Counted from the stretch's first letter, positions 1 to 8,149 are shown. The stretch: 43,650 nt of DNA from Alphaproteobacteria bacterium (GCA_019235415.1 JAFAKN010000129.1:1-43650); one strand, 5' to 3'. Program-made: numbers and translations. Notes: generated from the sequence alone by a model not told the origin.

Positions 1-438
1 TCCAGCATCGTCGATGCCGGCGAGGAAATCGCCAAGGCGGCAGCCGCTGCCATCCCGATCGACCATGGGGCGGAGCCAGAGCTTGCCTTCCTGTACGGCA
101 CCATCCTGACCGACGGCGGTGACGGCTCCGCGGGCAGGCCGAGCCGCAACGTCTGCATCTTCGCGGGGCGGCAAATCGATCGCAGCCCGACCGGCAGCGG
201 CGTGACGGCGCGCATGGCACTGGCCGCCGCACGGCGCACGGTTCAGCCCGGCGAGCAGCGGCTGTTCGAGAGCTGCACCCGTGCCGTCTTCACCGGCAAG
301 GTCGTGCGCGAAGCCGAGCCGGTCGGCGGCCGCAGGTCGGTGATCGTCGAGGTCGGCGGGCGCGCCCACTACATCGGGGAGTCGCGCTTTCGTTTCGAGG
401 ACGGCGATCCCTTGACCTTCGGCTTCTCGCTCTCTTAG
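1..438 (+). CDS. trans-3-hydroxy-L-proline dehydratase (proline racemase family), C-terminal part
   Basis: The open frame enters from the left edge and ends at TAG 436-438, leaving 145 residues of the C-terminal half of a proline-racemase-family enzyme. The family signature is visible at about residues 60-75 as DRSPTGSGVTARMAL. In true proline racemases and 4-hydroxyproline epimerases this position reads DRSPCGTG and carries the second catalytic Cys. A Thr in its place is the known mark of trans-3-hydroxy-L-proline dehydratases, which make delta-1-pyrroline-2-carboxylate using one Cys only. The first Cys would lie upstream of the window and cannot be checked. The gene converges on the PLP enzyme to its right, and the two stop codons share four bases (TTAG). 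The family is secure. The dehydratase assignment rests on the Thr. Confidence 0.85.
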   Translation, partial: SSIVDAGEEIAKAAAAAIPIDHGAEPELAFLYGTILTDGGDGSAGRPSRNVCIFAGRQIDRSPTGSGVTARMALAAARRTVQPGEQRLFESCTRAVFTGKVVREAEPVGGRRSVIVEVGGRAHYIGESRFRFEDGDPLTFGFSLS

Positions 439-1589
439 GCGTTGTCCGCGCGGCGCAGCGCCTGGTCGAGGTCGCGGTAGAGATCGTCGGCATCCTCGAC
501 GCCCACCGACAGGCGCAGAAGATCGGTCGGGCAGGGCGTGCCGGGACCCTCGATGCTGGCGCGATGCTCGATCAGGCTTTCGACGCCGCCCAGCGACGTG
601 GCGCGCTTCCACAGCTCGACCCGCGCCGCCGAGGCGATCGCCGCGCGCTCGCCGCCCTTGACGCGGACCGACAGCATGCCGCCGAAGCCGCCGCGCATCT
701 GTCGCTTGGCGATCGCGTGGCCGGCGAACGACGGCGAGCCGGGATAGAGCACCTCCTCGACCATGGGGTGTGCGACGAACCGTTCGGCGAGCGTTTCGGC
801 GGAACGGCAAGCCCAGGCAACGCGCGGAAACAGCGTTCGCATGCCGCGCATCAGCAGCCATGCTTCGGTCTGCCCGAGTATGGTGCCGAGTTGCGCGCGC
901 ATGGTCTTGAGGCTCGCCCAATAGGCGTCTTGGCGCGCGCCGGCGAGCGCGCCGGCGATGATGTCCGAGTGGCCGTTGAGGTACTTGGTCGCCGAATGCA
1001 TGACGATATCGGCGCCGAGCTCGATCGGCCGCGTCAGCACGGGAGTGGCCACCGTCGAATCGACGGCGAGCAATGCTCCGGCAGCGTGCGCGATGCGGGC
1101 GGCGGCGGCGATATCGGTCACGCCCCACGTCGGATTGGCCGGTGTCTCGATCCACACGAGCTTCGTTTCGCCGCGCCGCACCGCCGCCGCGATCGCCTCG
1201 CTGCGGTCGGCATCGACGAAATCGACCCTGAGACCCCACCGCGTGGCGAAGGCCGCGAGCCAATTGCGCAGGGCCCAGTACATCACCTTGGGGGCCACGA
1301 CGTGATCGCCCGGCGACAGCGCAAGGAAACACGCCGTCGCGGCGCTCATACCGGAGGAAAAGATCAACGCCGCGCTCGCCCCTTCAAGAGCGGCGAGCGT
1401 CGACTCCGCCTGATCGAAAGTCGGATTGTCGGGCCGCGCGTAGACGCGGCCGGAGCGATAGGCATTGTCGGCGTCACGTTCGTACGTACTCGCCATGTGG
1501 ATCGGCGGCACGATCGCCTTCGTCATTGGGTCGACCCAACCCAGTGCCTGCGCCGCCAGTGACGCTGCATGCAAATGCTTGTCAGCCAT
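435..1589 (-). CDS. trans-sulfuration PLP enzyme (cystathionine beta-lyase-like)
   Basis: This 384-residue protein belongs to the Cys/Met metabolism PLP-dependent (fold type I) family. The PLP lysine is K202 in SATKYLNGHSD and the cofactor-binding aspartate is D177 in LAVDST. The phosphate-anchoring region YARPDNPT begins at residue 50. Family members cleave or form cystathionine in Met/Cys interconversion. Beta-lyase is the likeliest activity, but gamma-synthase or gamma-lyase cannot be excluded from sequence alone. One oddity is that the usual YGGT segment after the active-site Tyr reads YWAL here (about residue 104), so substrate preference may differ. The start at 1589 has an AAGG about 12 bases upstream. 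No riboswitch-like sequence was found in its leader, although metX is riboswitch-controlled elsewhere in the window. Confidence 0.85.
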   Translation of the reverse strand: MADKHLHAASLAAQALGWVDPMTKAIVPPIHMASTYERDADNAYRSGRVYARPDNPTFDQAESTLAALEGASAALIFSSGMSAATACFLALSPGDHVVAPKVMYWALRNWLAAFATRWGLRVDFVDADRSEAIAAAVRRGETKLVWIETPANPTWGVTDIAAAARIAHAAGALLAVDSTVATPVLTRPIELGADIVMHSATKYLNGHSDIIAGALAGARQDAYWASLKTMRAQLGTILGQTEAWLLMRGMRTLFPRVAWACRSAETLAERFVAHPMVEEVLYPGSPSFAGHAIAKRQMRGGFGGMLSVRVKGGERAAIASAARVELWKRATSLGGVESLIEHRASIEGPGTPCPTDLLRLSVGVEDADDLYRDLDQALRRADNA

Positions 1590-1773
1590 ATGTAATCTTT
1601 GACCTTACGAGTTGCTTACACCCGTGTGGATTTAAACCGCATCGTCGCACTTCAACGGGAGATGCACTACTATTCCGCTTCGTAAAGGAAGACAGGGGCG
1701 GCGAGTCCATCGTCGTTGGCCGCATTATCTAGCCAACCGGTTGTGCGGAGATTTTCTTCCGGGGAGAGCGAGA

Positions 1774-2403
1774 ATGGACGTTGACGCTTTGGTCCATACA
1801 GCGGAGCTGCATCAGCCGGCCCGCAGCGACCGCGTCGCGCGGACGCGAGAGGCGATCATCGCCTCGGCGCTGGCGCTGGCGCTGGCCGGCGAAGTCGCAC
1901 CCATCGTGCGCGACATCGCCAAGATGGCCGGCGTATCTGCCCGCACCGTATTCCAGCACTTCGCCGATACAGCGGAGCTGTACGTCGCCGTGCTCGGTCG
2001 CATGCTGGCGGCGGTCGCCGGCGAGCCCCCCGACGTCGGCGCCAGCTGGCCGATCGAGGATCGCATCGCGCTGATCATCAACCAGTGCAGCGAGCGCTGC
2101 GAGCGACTGCTGCCGATGTGGATCTTTGTCGAGAATTTGCAGCGCCGTTCGCCCGAGGCGTCGGACCTCGTCGTGTCGCTGTATTCGACCAACCGCATGC
2201 ATCTTTCCCGCTGCTTCGATCGCGAACTCACCGCCTTGCCGCCCGATACGCGCGAGAGGATGCTGAATGCGCTGGCTCTGGCGCACGCTCCCGAGAGCTG
2301 GGTCATGTTGCGCCATCGGCTTGGCCTCACGGTCGAGCAGGCCCGCGAGGAGCTGCGCTTCCTGACGCGCGCGATTTTCGCAGACGGCGCGGCGCGTCGG
2401 TAG
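1774..2403 (+). CDS. TetR/AcrR-family transcriptional regulator
   Basis: This is a 209-residue regulator. The N-terminal helix-turn-helix lies at about residues 40-70, with the typical TetR pattern IAKMAGVSARTVFQHF followed by an acidic ELYVAVL helix. The C-terminal ligand domain has no recognisable specificity. ATG 1774 is chosen because GGGGAG lies eight bases or less upstream. A longer in-frame reading from TTG 1741 lacks such a site. The C-terminal half (LPMWIFVENL..., SWVMLRHRLGL) resembles the second TetR-like protein at 37611-38255, suggesting old paralogues. The gene converges on the ChaC-like gene and its last 77 bases overlap that gene's 3' end. The target is unknown. The divergently placed PLP enzyme at 435-1589 is the natural candidate. 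Confidence 0.85.
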   Translation: MDVDALVHTAELHQPARSDRVARTREAIIASALALALAGEVAPIVRDIAKMAGVSARTVFQHFADTAELYVAVLGRMLAAVAGEPPDVGASWPIEDRIALIINQCSERCERLLPMWIFVENLQRRSPEASDLVVSLYSTNRMHLSRCFDRELTALPPDTRERMLNALALAHAPESWVMLRHRLGLTVEQAREELRFLTRAIFADGAARR

Positions 2404-2947
2404 TCGACGCCTCTCTCGCCAACGCCTCCAGCGAACGGTCGCGAAGGCCGAGCTCACGGAGGTGGGTCGCCGTGTTCCGCACATAGGCAAGGTTGGTTCC
2501 CGTAAAGCCGCTCGCGCCTCGCACGATGGCGAGCGCCCCAGCGTGCGGCAGCTTTCCCGCGAACTGGCGATGCTCGCGATCGGCAAGATACACCAGGGCC
2601 TGCACGACGCGCCCGTCGGCAAGATGGATCGGATGGACGGTCTCACGGTAGACGCCGTCGTTGTGGATCTCGCGCTCGAGCAGGTAGCGCCGCACGGCGT
2701 CGTATTCGTCCGACGGCAGGCGATGCGCCAGCCCGCGGCATGAGCCGCCGGGTAGCAGGCCGAGGATGAGCCCCGGCTTTTGCGGCGTGCCGCGATAGTG
2801 CTCCGAATAAATGCACAGCGCGCGATGCCAACCCTGCAGGCGGGCCGGTGCGGTCTCCGGCGTGGCGAAGCCCGGGTTCCACATGAGCGAGCCATAGGCG
2901 AAGACCCAGCGCGGCTGCGCTCGGGCCGGCGGGCGGGATGGATTCAC
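2327..2947 (-). CDS. ChaC-like gamma-glutamylcyclotransferase
   Basis: This 206-residue protein opens its core with FAYGSLMWNPGF, the glycine-rich substrate loop of the gamma-glutamylcyclotransferase fold, and continues with the ChaC pattern LQGWHRALCIYSEHYRGT and PGLILGLLPGGSCRGLA. ChaC enzymes cleave glutathione to 5-oxoproline and Cys-Gly in the cytosol. The chosen start is GTG 2947, which overlaps the TGA of tyrA (GTGA). The frame stays open far upstream, but that part is the antisense shadow of tyrA. It is the last gene of the chorismate mutase-hisC-tyrA operon. The link to aromatic synthesis is positional, with no obvious biochemical reason. The C-terminal tail, after about residue 170, is Arg-rich and overlaps the convergent TetR gene, so the exact end could be less conserved. 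Confidence 0.85.
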   Translation of the reverse strand: MNPSRPPARAQPRWVFAYGSLMWNPGFATPETAPARLQGWHRALCIYSEHYRGTPQKPGLILGLLPGGSCRGLAHRLPSDEYDAVRRYLLEREIHNDGVYRETVHPIHLADGRVVQALVYLADREHRQFAGKLPHAGALAIVRGASGFTGTNLAYVRNTATHLRELGLRDRSLEALAREASTTDAPRRLRKSRASGSAAPRGPARP

Positions 2948-3828
2948 GCCTGGTTGAGATGGATCAGGGCGCGGCGGATTTCCCGCGTCCGGGTGAAGAG
3001 GTCGAACAGCTTGTCGCCCTCGCCCCAGCGAATCGCGCGCTGCAGATAGAACAGATCCTCCTGGAAGCGCGCCAGCACTTCGAGCACCGCTTCGCGGTTG
3101 TTGAGGAACACGTCGCGCCACATGGTTGGATCGGAGGCCGCGATGCGCGTGAAGTCGCGGAAGCCGCCGGCCGCGAAGCGCAGCACCTCGCTGTTGAGAT
3201 GGCCGCCGAGGTCGTCGGCGGTGCCGACGATCGTGTAGGCGATGAGGTGCGGCAGGTGCGAGGTGATGGCGAGGATGCGGTCGTGGTCGGCGGGATCGAG
3301 TCGTTGGGTCAGGCTGCCCAAGCCCTTCCAGAAGGCGTCGAGCCTGTCGACCGCGGCGGGCTCGCTGTCGGGCAGCGGCGTCAGGATCGTCCAGCGGCCG
3401 TCGAATAGCTCGGTGAAGGCGGCCTCGGGCCCGGAATTCTCGGTGCCTGCCACCGGATGCGCCGGCACGAAGTGCACGCCTGGCGGCACGTACGGGCGCA
3501 TTGCGGCGATTACCGCCTGCTTGACCGAGCCCACGTCCGACAGGATGCAGCCAGGCGGGAGCACGGGGGCGATCGCGCGCGCGGCCTCGCCGCAGGCCCC
3601 GACCGGCGTGCACACGATCACCAGGTCGGCGTCCTGACAAGCCGCGGCGAGATCGGTGCCGCAGTGATCGACCAGCTTCAGGCGGTTCGCGGCGCCGGCG
3701 GTCTCGGCGCGTCGCGTGGCGGCGACGATCTTCTCGGCGAGGCCGGCGCGACGGGCAGCGAGCGCGATCGAGCCGCCGATCAGGCCTATGCCGACCAGGG
3801 CCAGCTTCTCGAACAGGGGCTGGCTCAT
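2944..3828 (-). CDS. tyrA: prephenate/arogenate dehydrogenase
   Basis: This 294-residue NAD(P)-dependent dehydrogenase acts in tyrosine synthesis. It has an N-terminal Rossmann motif, GIGLIGGSIALAAR (about residues 13-26), then IVCTPVGA, LSDVGSVK and the active-site segment HPVAGTENSG typical of TyrA. The C-terminal dimerisation domain follows (HDRILAITSHLPH, FRDFTRIAASDP). The length matches stand-alone alphaproteobacterial TyrA, with no ACT or chorismate mutase fusion. The start ATG 3828 overlaps the hisC stop (ATGA), and the stop overlaps the start of the ChaC-like gene. Whether prephenate or arogenate is the preferred substrate cannot be read from the sequence. The neighbouring aminotransferase would supply either route. 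Confidence 0.93.
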   Translation of the reverse strand: MSQPLFEKLALVGIGLIGGSIALAARRAGLAEKIVAATRRAETAGAANRLKLVDHCGTDLAAACQDADLVIVCTPVGACGEAARAIAPVLPPGCILSDVGSVKQAVIAAMRPYVPPGVHFVPAHPVAGTENSGPEAAFTELFDGRWTILTPLPDSEPAAVDRLDAFWKGLGSLTQRLDPADHDRILAITSHLPHLIAYTIVGTADDLGGHLNSEVLRFAAGGFRDFTRIAASDPTMWRDVFLNNREAVLEVLARFQEDLFYLQRAIRWGEGDKLFDLFTRTREIRRALIHLNQA

Positions 3829-4913
3829 TGCTTGACTGCGAACTTGGTCAGCGAATCGCGCACAGCCTTGACCTCGGCCTCGGTGCCGATCGTGATGCGC
3901 AGGTGCTCGGGCAGACCGTAGCCCGCCACCAGGCGCGGGATCAGCCCGTCGTTCATCAGCCAGTCGCTGGCGGCAACCGCACGCTCGCGCGAGCCGAACC
4001 CGACCAGCACGAAATTGCCGACACTGGGTAGTGGATCGAAGCCGAGCTGTTGCAGCTCGCGGCTGAGCCAGGGCAGCCAGATGTCGTTGTTGGTGCGGCT
4101 GGCGTCGGTGTGAGCGATGTCGGCCAACGCCGCGATGCCGGCGGCCTGCGCCGCGAGGTTGACGTTGAACGGCTGGCGCAGCCGGTTGATCACGTCGACG
4201 ACCCCGGCCGGCCCGTACATCCAGCCCAGCCGCAGCCCGCCCATGCCGTAGATCTTGGAGAAGGTGCGCGTCATGACGACGTTCTCGGCTTGGTCGACCA
4301 GCTCGACGCCCGACTCGTAGTCGTTGCGGCTCACGTATTCGGCGTAGGCCGCGTCGATCACCAGCAGCACGTTCGCCGGCAAGCCGGCATGCAGGCGGCG
4401 CACGTCGTCCTTGGTGAGATAGCTGCCGGTCGGATTGTTGGGGTTGGCGACACAAACCACGCGCGTCTTGTTGCTCACCTTGGCCAGCATCGCATCGACG
4501 TCGGCGCGGTAGTCCGTCTCGGGCGCGGCGACCGGCGTAGCGCCCACGCCGAGTGCGTTGATCGGATACATTAGGAACCCGAACCGGCTGTACAGCAGCT
4601 CGTCGCCGGGGCCGCAATAGGCGCGGACCAGTAGGTTCAGGAGCTCGTCGGATCCAGCGCCGCAGATGATGCGCTCGGCATCGAGGCCGTAGTGGCGGCC
4701 GATGGCTGCACGCAGCTTGCCGCTGTCGCCGTCGGGATAGCGATGCAGCTCGAGGGCAGCTTTGGCGTACGCCGCCATCGCCTTCGGGCTGGGGCCGAGC
4801 GCGCCTTCGTTCGACGAGAGCTTGGCAATGGTCTCCTTGCCCTCGACCGAGTCCTTGCCCGGCACATAAGGCGCAATGTTCAAGATGCCCGGCCGCGGGC
4901 TCGGCGCGCTCAT
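3825..4913 (-). CDS. hisC: histidinol-phosphate / aromatic aminotransferase
   Basis: This 362-residue class I/II aminotransferase has the HisC pattern: RYPDGDSGKLR near residue 60, ANPNNPTGSY near 157, D187 for the pyridine nitrogen, and the PLP lysine K220 in TFSKIYGMGGLRLG. HisC enzymes transaminate imidazole-acetol phosphate. The position between chorismate mutase and tyrA suggests this copy also, or mainly, works on aromatic keto acids, as in other alphaproteobacteria. The start ATG 4913 has AGGAG upstream. An upstream in-frame extension lacks support. Its stop overlaps the tyrA start by four bases. The gene symbol is by family. Dual function is inference. Confidence 0.9.
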   Translation of the reverse strand: MSAPSPRPGILNIAPYVPGKDSVEGKETIAKLSSNEGALGPSPKAMAAYAKAALELHRYPDGDSGKLRAAIGRHYGLDAERIICGAGSDELLNLLVRAYCGPGDELLYSRFGFLMYPINALGVGATPVAAPETDYRADVDAMLAKVSNKTRVVCVANPNNPTGSYLTKDDVRRLHAGLPANVLLVIDAAYAEYVSRNDYESGVELVDQAENVVMTRTFSKIYGMGGLRLGWMYGPAGVVDVINRLRQPFNVNLAAQAAGIAALADIAHTDASRTNNDIWLPWLSRELQQLGFDPLPSVGNFVLVGFGSRERAVAASDWLMNDGLIPRLVAGYGLPEHLRITIGTEAEVKAVRDSLTKFAVKQ

Positions 4914-4935
4914 CGCGGTTCTCCTGTTCCTTTGC

Positions 4936-5787
4936 TCAGTTGCGCGTGTCGGCTGGAACGGCATAGGCACCGATCGCGGCCACACGACCGTCCTTCATGC
5001 CCAGCGCCGCCTCGAGCTCGACCAGGCGCTTGTCGCTGTCGGCGATCACGCCGGGCAGCTCGAGCAGATAGTGATGCACCGCCCCGGTGACGCGGTCCAG
5101 CGCCGACGTGAAGGCCGGCAGTCCGGCCTTGGTCAGCGCCCCGGCGATGCGGTTGCGGCTGACGCCGGTGTCGGCCTCGATGGTGATCAAGCTGCGGTCG
5201 TCCCCCGATTCCTCCGGCTCCATGCGCGCCAGCACGAACCCCGAGATGCCACGAGCCCGGGCGTTGGGCATGATGACGAAGGGCAGCCGCGCCACCACGT
5301 TGGGCAGCGTCGCATCGCGTCCCGAGAGCAGCGGCCACCACGGCGCGGTGTCGGCCTCGATCGGCGCAGGCACGACCCCCAGGGTGCTGGGATTGGTGCG
5401 CACGGCGGCCAGCACCTGGGCGGGCGTGTCGTGCGCCACGAACGGGATCTGGCAACCGAAGTGATCACGCGCCAGGTCCCAGAAGCCCGGCTGATCGGCG
5501 GGCCGGCAGATCGCGACCTTGAGGTCGGGTGTCTGCATCAAGGTGAAGGCGCACATCATTTCCCGCCACATGCGGTAGATGGCGCTGGCCGGGAACGGAC
5601 CTTGATGCCTGGCCAACCGCTTGCGCATGACCTGGGCCTCGCGACCGGGCCGCAGGGCGAGACTGCCCGGCGGCTTGGCGGCCGATATGCGATCCACGAG
5701 AGCGGCGCGGCGGCAAATGAGGTTGTGCAGCTCGCCGTCGATGACGTCGATTTCCTGCCGCAACACGTCGAGATCGGGGGCATCCAT
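4936..5787 (-). CDS. chorismate mutase with a degenerate prephenate dehydratase-like region
   Basis: This is a 283-residue protein. Residues 1-90 form an AroQ-type chorismate mutase (LRQEIDVIDGELHNLICRR, then a helical segment ending MWREMMCAF). The remaining 190 residues have the layout of a P-protein: a periplasmic-binding-like region (VAICRPAD, LGVVPAPIEAD) and an ACT-like end (LITIEADTGVSRNRIAGAL, VIGAYAVP-type strand). The prephenate dehydratase hallmarks are missing: no TRF motif (GFVLAR stands there) and no ESRP in the ACT part. The protein therefore probably makes prephenate for TyrA and may no longer dehydrate it. The start at 5787 is followed at once by a second ATG four bases on. 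It is the first gene of the leftward operon with hisC, tyrA and the ChaC-like gene. Confidence 0.8.
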   Translation of the reverse strand: MDAPDLDVLRQEIDVIDGELHNLICRRAALVDRISAAKPPGSLALRPGREAQVMRKRLARHQGPFPASAIYRMWREMMCAFTLMQTPDLKVAICRPADQPGFWDLARDHFGCQIPFVAHDTPAQVLAAVRTNPSTLGVVPAPIEADTAPWWPLLSGRDATLPNVVARLPFVIMPNARARGISGFVLARMEPEESGDDRSLITIEADTGVSRNRIAGALTKAGLPAFTSALDRVTGAVHHYLLELPGVIADSDKRLVELEAALGMKDGRVAAIGAYAVPADTRN

Positions 5788-5886
5788 AAGGAATGTGGTC
5801 CTGTGCGGGTGCGGCGATACTACGTCCGGCGGGCTGGCGTAAAGGCAAATGCTTGCGCAGAGCCCACCATCTCCGTATACAGGCCC

Positions 5887-5950
5887 TTCCGTGGGATTTG
5901 GGCCGGCCGGCTTGCGACCACGTTAATCATCGCTAAAAGGTCGGAGCGGT
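5887..5950 (+). promoter_or_regulatory. SAM-II riboswitch controlling metX-metW
   Basis: The leader of metX matches the SAM-II (metA-type) aptamer. P1 is CGTGG 5890-5894 paired with CCACG 5918-5922. The conserved ATTTG lies at 5896-5900, CTTGC at 5911-5915 and GCTAAA at 5932-5937. The hairpin loop CCGGCC can pair with the 3' GGTCGG (5939-5944) to make the P2 pseudoknot. A terminator follows directly, so SAM binding most likely favours premature termination. SAM-II elements are known mainly from alphaproteobacterial methionine genes, which fits the downstream gene. Confidence 0.92.
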
Positions 5951-5952
5951 TG

Positions 5953-5988
5953 AAAAAGCCCCCGGCCTGCAACGGTCGGGGGCTTTTT
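5953..5988 (+). terminator. intrinsic terminator / riboswitch expression platform
   Basis: A perfect 12-bp stem (AAAAAGCCCCCG 5953-5964 with CGGGGGCTTTTT 5977-5988) with a 12-base loop ends in a run of five T. It sits three bases after the SAM-II aptamer and 52 bases before metX, the position expected of a transcriptional expression platform. The stem is A-T closed on both strands, so it could also stop readthrough from the opposite direction. Confidence 0.9.
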
Positions 5989-6014
5989 CGTTCGGCTGTC
6001 CGCTTGAGGCGGAT

Positions 6015-6040
6015 GGAGGAGAGCAGGCGGAGGAGAGCAG
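6015..6040 (+). repeat. duplicated ribosome-binding segment before metX
   Basis: The 12-mer GGAGGAGAGCAG occurs twice, at 6015-6026 and 6029-6040, with a 14-base period. Each copy holds a strong Shine-Dalgarno core. The second lies directly before ATG 6041 and the first lies 15 bases further up, so the gene has two purine-rich docking sites. Confidence 0.85.
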
Positions 6041-7234
6041 ATGGAAGGCACGATTGATCCGTCGCTGTTCGACAGCCTTTCGCCGTCCGAGCTCAAGGCG
6101 CTCGCGCACTGCCATCACGCCAAGCTCGGCGTCGACCGGCCGTTGCGCCTCGACTGCGGCGTGGAGCTCGGTCCGTACCGCGTTGCCTACCAGACCTACG
6201 GCACGCTCAACGCGCAGAAGTCGAACGCGATCCTGATCTGCCACGCGCTCACCGGCGACCAGTTCGTTGTCGAGCGCCATCCGGTGACCGGCAAGGACGG
6301 ATGGTGGGATACGATGGTCGGCCCCGGCAAGGTGCTCGACCCGGCGCGCTACTACATCATCTGCGCCAATGTGCTGGGCGGCTGCATGGGCACCACCGGT
6401 CCCTTGGCCGACGATCCCGCGACCCGCAAGCCGTGGAACTTGCGGTTCCCGGTGGTAACGGTCGGCGACATGGTGCGCACCCAGGCCGCGCTCCTCGATC
6501 ATCTCGGGATTCCCGACCTGTTTTGCGTGATCGGCGGCTCGATGGGCGGCATGCAGGTGCTGGAATGGGCAGCGAGCTTCCCCAAGCGCGTCTTCTCGGC
6601 CGTGCCGATCGCCTGCGCGGCGCGCCATTCGGCCCAGAATATTGCGTTCCACGAGGTCGGTCGGCAGGCGATCATGGCCGATCCGGAATGGCGTGGCGGC
6701 GATTACCGCGAATACGACACCCGTCCCGCGCGCGGGCTCGCCGTGGCGCGCATGACGGCGCACATCACCTATCTCTCGGAGCTCGCCCTGCAACGCAAGT
6801 TCGGGCGCGCGCTGCAGAATCGCAACGCGCTGGGCTTCGGCTTCGACGCCGACTTCCAGGTCGAGAGCTACTTGCGCCACCAGGGCTCGACCTTCGTCGA
6901 GCGCTTCGACGCCAACAGCTACCTCTACATCACGCGCGCGATGGATTACTTCGACCTCGCCGGTGCGCACGGCGGCTCGCTGAGCCAAGCCTTCCGTGGC
7001 TCGCCGACGCGCTTCTGCCTGATGTCGTTCACCAGCGACTGGCTGTTCCCGACGCGCGAGAGCCGGCAGATCGTCCATGCGCTCAATGCCGCCGCGGCCA
7101 ACGTCTCGTTCGTCGAGATCGAGAGCGACAAGGGCCACGATGCCTTCCTCCTCGACGAGCCCGAGATGTTCCGCACGCTCTCGGGGTTCCTCAAGGGCGC
7201 CGCCATCGCCCGCGGCCTGGACGGCGTGCGATGA
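6041..7234 (+). CDS. metX: homoserine O-acetyltransferase (or O-succinyltransferase)
   Basis: This 397-residue alpha/beta-hydrolase enzyme activates homoserine for methionine synthesis. The nucleophile is S167 in GGSMGGMQ. The acid lies in FTSDWLFP and the catalytic His in [19 protein letters not shown], around residue 110-121, is the typical MetX active-site strand. The length is normal. The acyl donor (acetyl- or succinyl-CoA) cannot be decided by eye. It is preceded by the SAM-II riboswitch and terminator and overlaps metW by four bases (ATGA), so the two genes form one riboswitch-controlled operon. Confidence 0.95.
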   Translation: MEGTIDPSLFDSLSPSELKALAHCHHAKLGVDRPLRLDCGVELGPYRVAYQTYGTLNAQKSNAILICHALTGDQFVVERHPVTGKDGWWDTMVGPGKVLDPARYYIICANVLGGCMGTTGPLADDPATRKPWNLRFPVVTVGDMVRTQAALLDHLGIPDLFCVIGGSMGGMQVLEWAASFPKRVFSAVPIACAARHSAQNIAFHEVGRQAIMADPEWRGGDYREYDTRPARGLAVARMTAHITYLSELALQRKFGRALQNRNALGFGFDADFQVESYLRHQGSTFVERFDANSYLYITRAMDYFDLAGAHGGSLSQAFRGSPTRFCLMSFTSDWLFPTRESRQIVHALNAAAANVSFVEIESDKGHDAFLLDEPEMFRTLSGFLKGAAIARGLDGVR

Positions 7235-7839
7235 TCGCCACCGCGATCCGCGTCGACCTGCAGCTGATCGCCGACATGGTCGAATCGTCGACCCGCGCGC
7301 TCGATGTCGGCTGCGGCGACGGCTCGCTGCTGGCCTATCTGGTCGACTTCAAGCGGGTCGATGCGCGCGGCATGGAGCTGAGCCAGGCCGGTGTCAACGC
7401 CTGTGTCGCCAACGGCCTGTCGGTGGTCCAGGGCGACGCCGACACCGACCTGCGCGACTATCCAAACGATGCCTTCGACTACGTGATCCTGAGCCAGACC
7501 TTGCAGGCGACGCGCGAGCCGCGCGAGGTGCTGCGCCAGATGCTGCGGGTCGGCAAGCGGGCGATCGTATCGTTCCCCAATTTCGCGCATTGGCAGGTAC
7601 GGCTGCGCCTGGTGTTCGGCGGCCGCATGCCGCAAACGCCGTCGCTACCCTACAAGTGGTACGAGACGCCCAACATCCATCTCTGCAGCATCGACGATTT
7701 CCGCGCCCTGTGCGCCGAGACAGGCGTGCTCATCGAGCAGGCGATCGTGCTCAACCGAAACAGCCGGCCGATCAACCTGCCGCCTTTCGTGGCGAACCTC
7801 CTGGGCGAGCAGGCGGTGTTCATGCTGCGGCGCGATTGA
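7231..7839 (+). CDS. metW: methionine biosynthesis protein MetW
   Basis: This 202-residue class I SAM-dependent methyltransferase-fold protein has the SAM-binding motif [11 protein letters not shown] at about residues 21-31, followed by [11 protein letters not shown] and the MetW-typical [11 protein letters not shown] and [17 protein letters not shown]. MetW forms a partner with MetX in many proteobacteria and is needed for full homoserine acyltransferase activity. Its own methyl acceptor is unknown. The ATG overlaps the metX stop. The gene converges on the ArsR regulator six bases away. Confidence 0.95.
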   Translation: MIATAIRVDLQLIADMVESSTRALDVGCGDGSLLAYLVDFKRVDARGMELSQAGVNACVANGLSVVQGDADTDLRDYPNDAFDYVILSQTLQATREPREVLRQMLRVGKRAIVSFPNFAHWQVRLRLVFGGRMPQTPSLPYKWYETPNIHLCSIDDFRALCAETGVLIEQAIVLNRNSRPINLPPFVANLLGEQAVFMLRRD

Positions 7840-7845
7840 TTGCTT

Positions 7846-8148
7846 TCACAGCTTGGTGCGGATCAGGCTCTTCAGGTTACGGATCGACGGCTCGTCGCGC
7901 CTGTAGAAGGTCCATTGCTTGATGCGCTTGGAGCGCAGCAGGCCGGCTTGCGTCAGCACCTTGAGATGCTCGCTCACCGTCGGCTGGCTGACGCCGAGCT
8001 TCTCGGCGATCAGCACGCCGCACACGCCATCCTTCACCAGGTCGCCGTCGACTTGGCGAGGGAAGTGGCGCTCGGGCTCCTTGAGCCATTCCAGGATCTG
8101 CAGGCGGCGCTCGCTGGCCAGCGCCTTGAACGATAGTTCGATCGTCAT
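7846..8148 (-). CDS. ArsR-family winged-helix repressor
   Basis: This small 100-residue ArsR/SmtB regulator has the recognition region IAEKLGVSQPTVSEHLKVL at about residues 48-66, followed by the wing KQWTFYRRDE. The metal box ELCVCDL of metal-sensing members is absent (VCGVLIAE stands there), so it is probably a metal-independent or redox/ligand-responsive type. Its start codon lies two bases from the perfect palindrome 8150-8163, so strong autorepression is likely. The same site lies 48 bases before the divergent dehydratase gene, which it may co-regulate. Confidence 0.9.
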   Translation of the reverse strand: MTIELSFKALASERRLQILEWLKEPERHFPRQVDGDLVKDGVCGVLIAEKLGVSQPTVSEHLKVLTQAGLLRSKRIKQWTFYRRDEPSIRNLKSLIRTKL

Positions 8149-8149
8149 A

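Noticed and set aside
1625..1665. GTGTGGATTTAAACC stretch resembling part of a SAM-II aptamer before the TetR gene
   Set aside because: CTTGC and GCTAAA blocks are missing, and the downstream gene is a regulator, not a methionine gene.
2948..3640. N-terminal extension of the ChaC-like frame into tyrA
   Set aside because: The extension is the antisense-phase reading of tyrA codons. The GTG at 2947 coupled to the tyrA stop explains the start.
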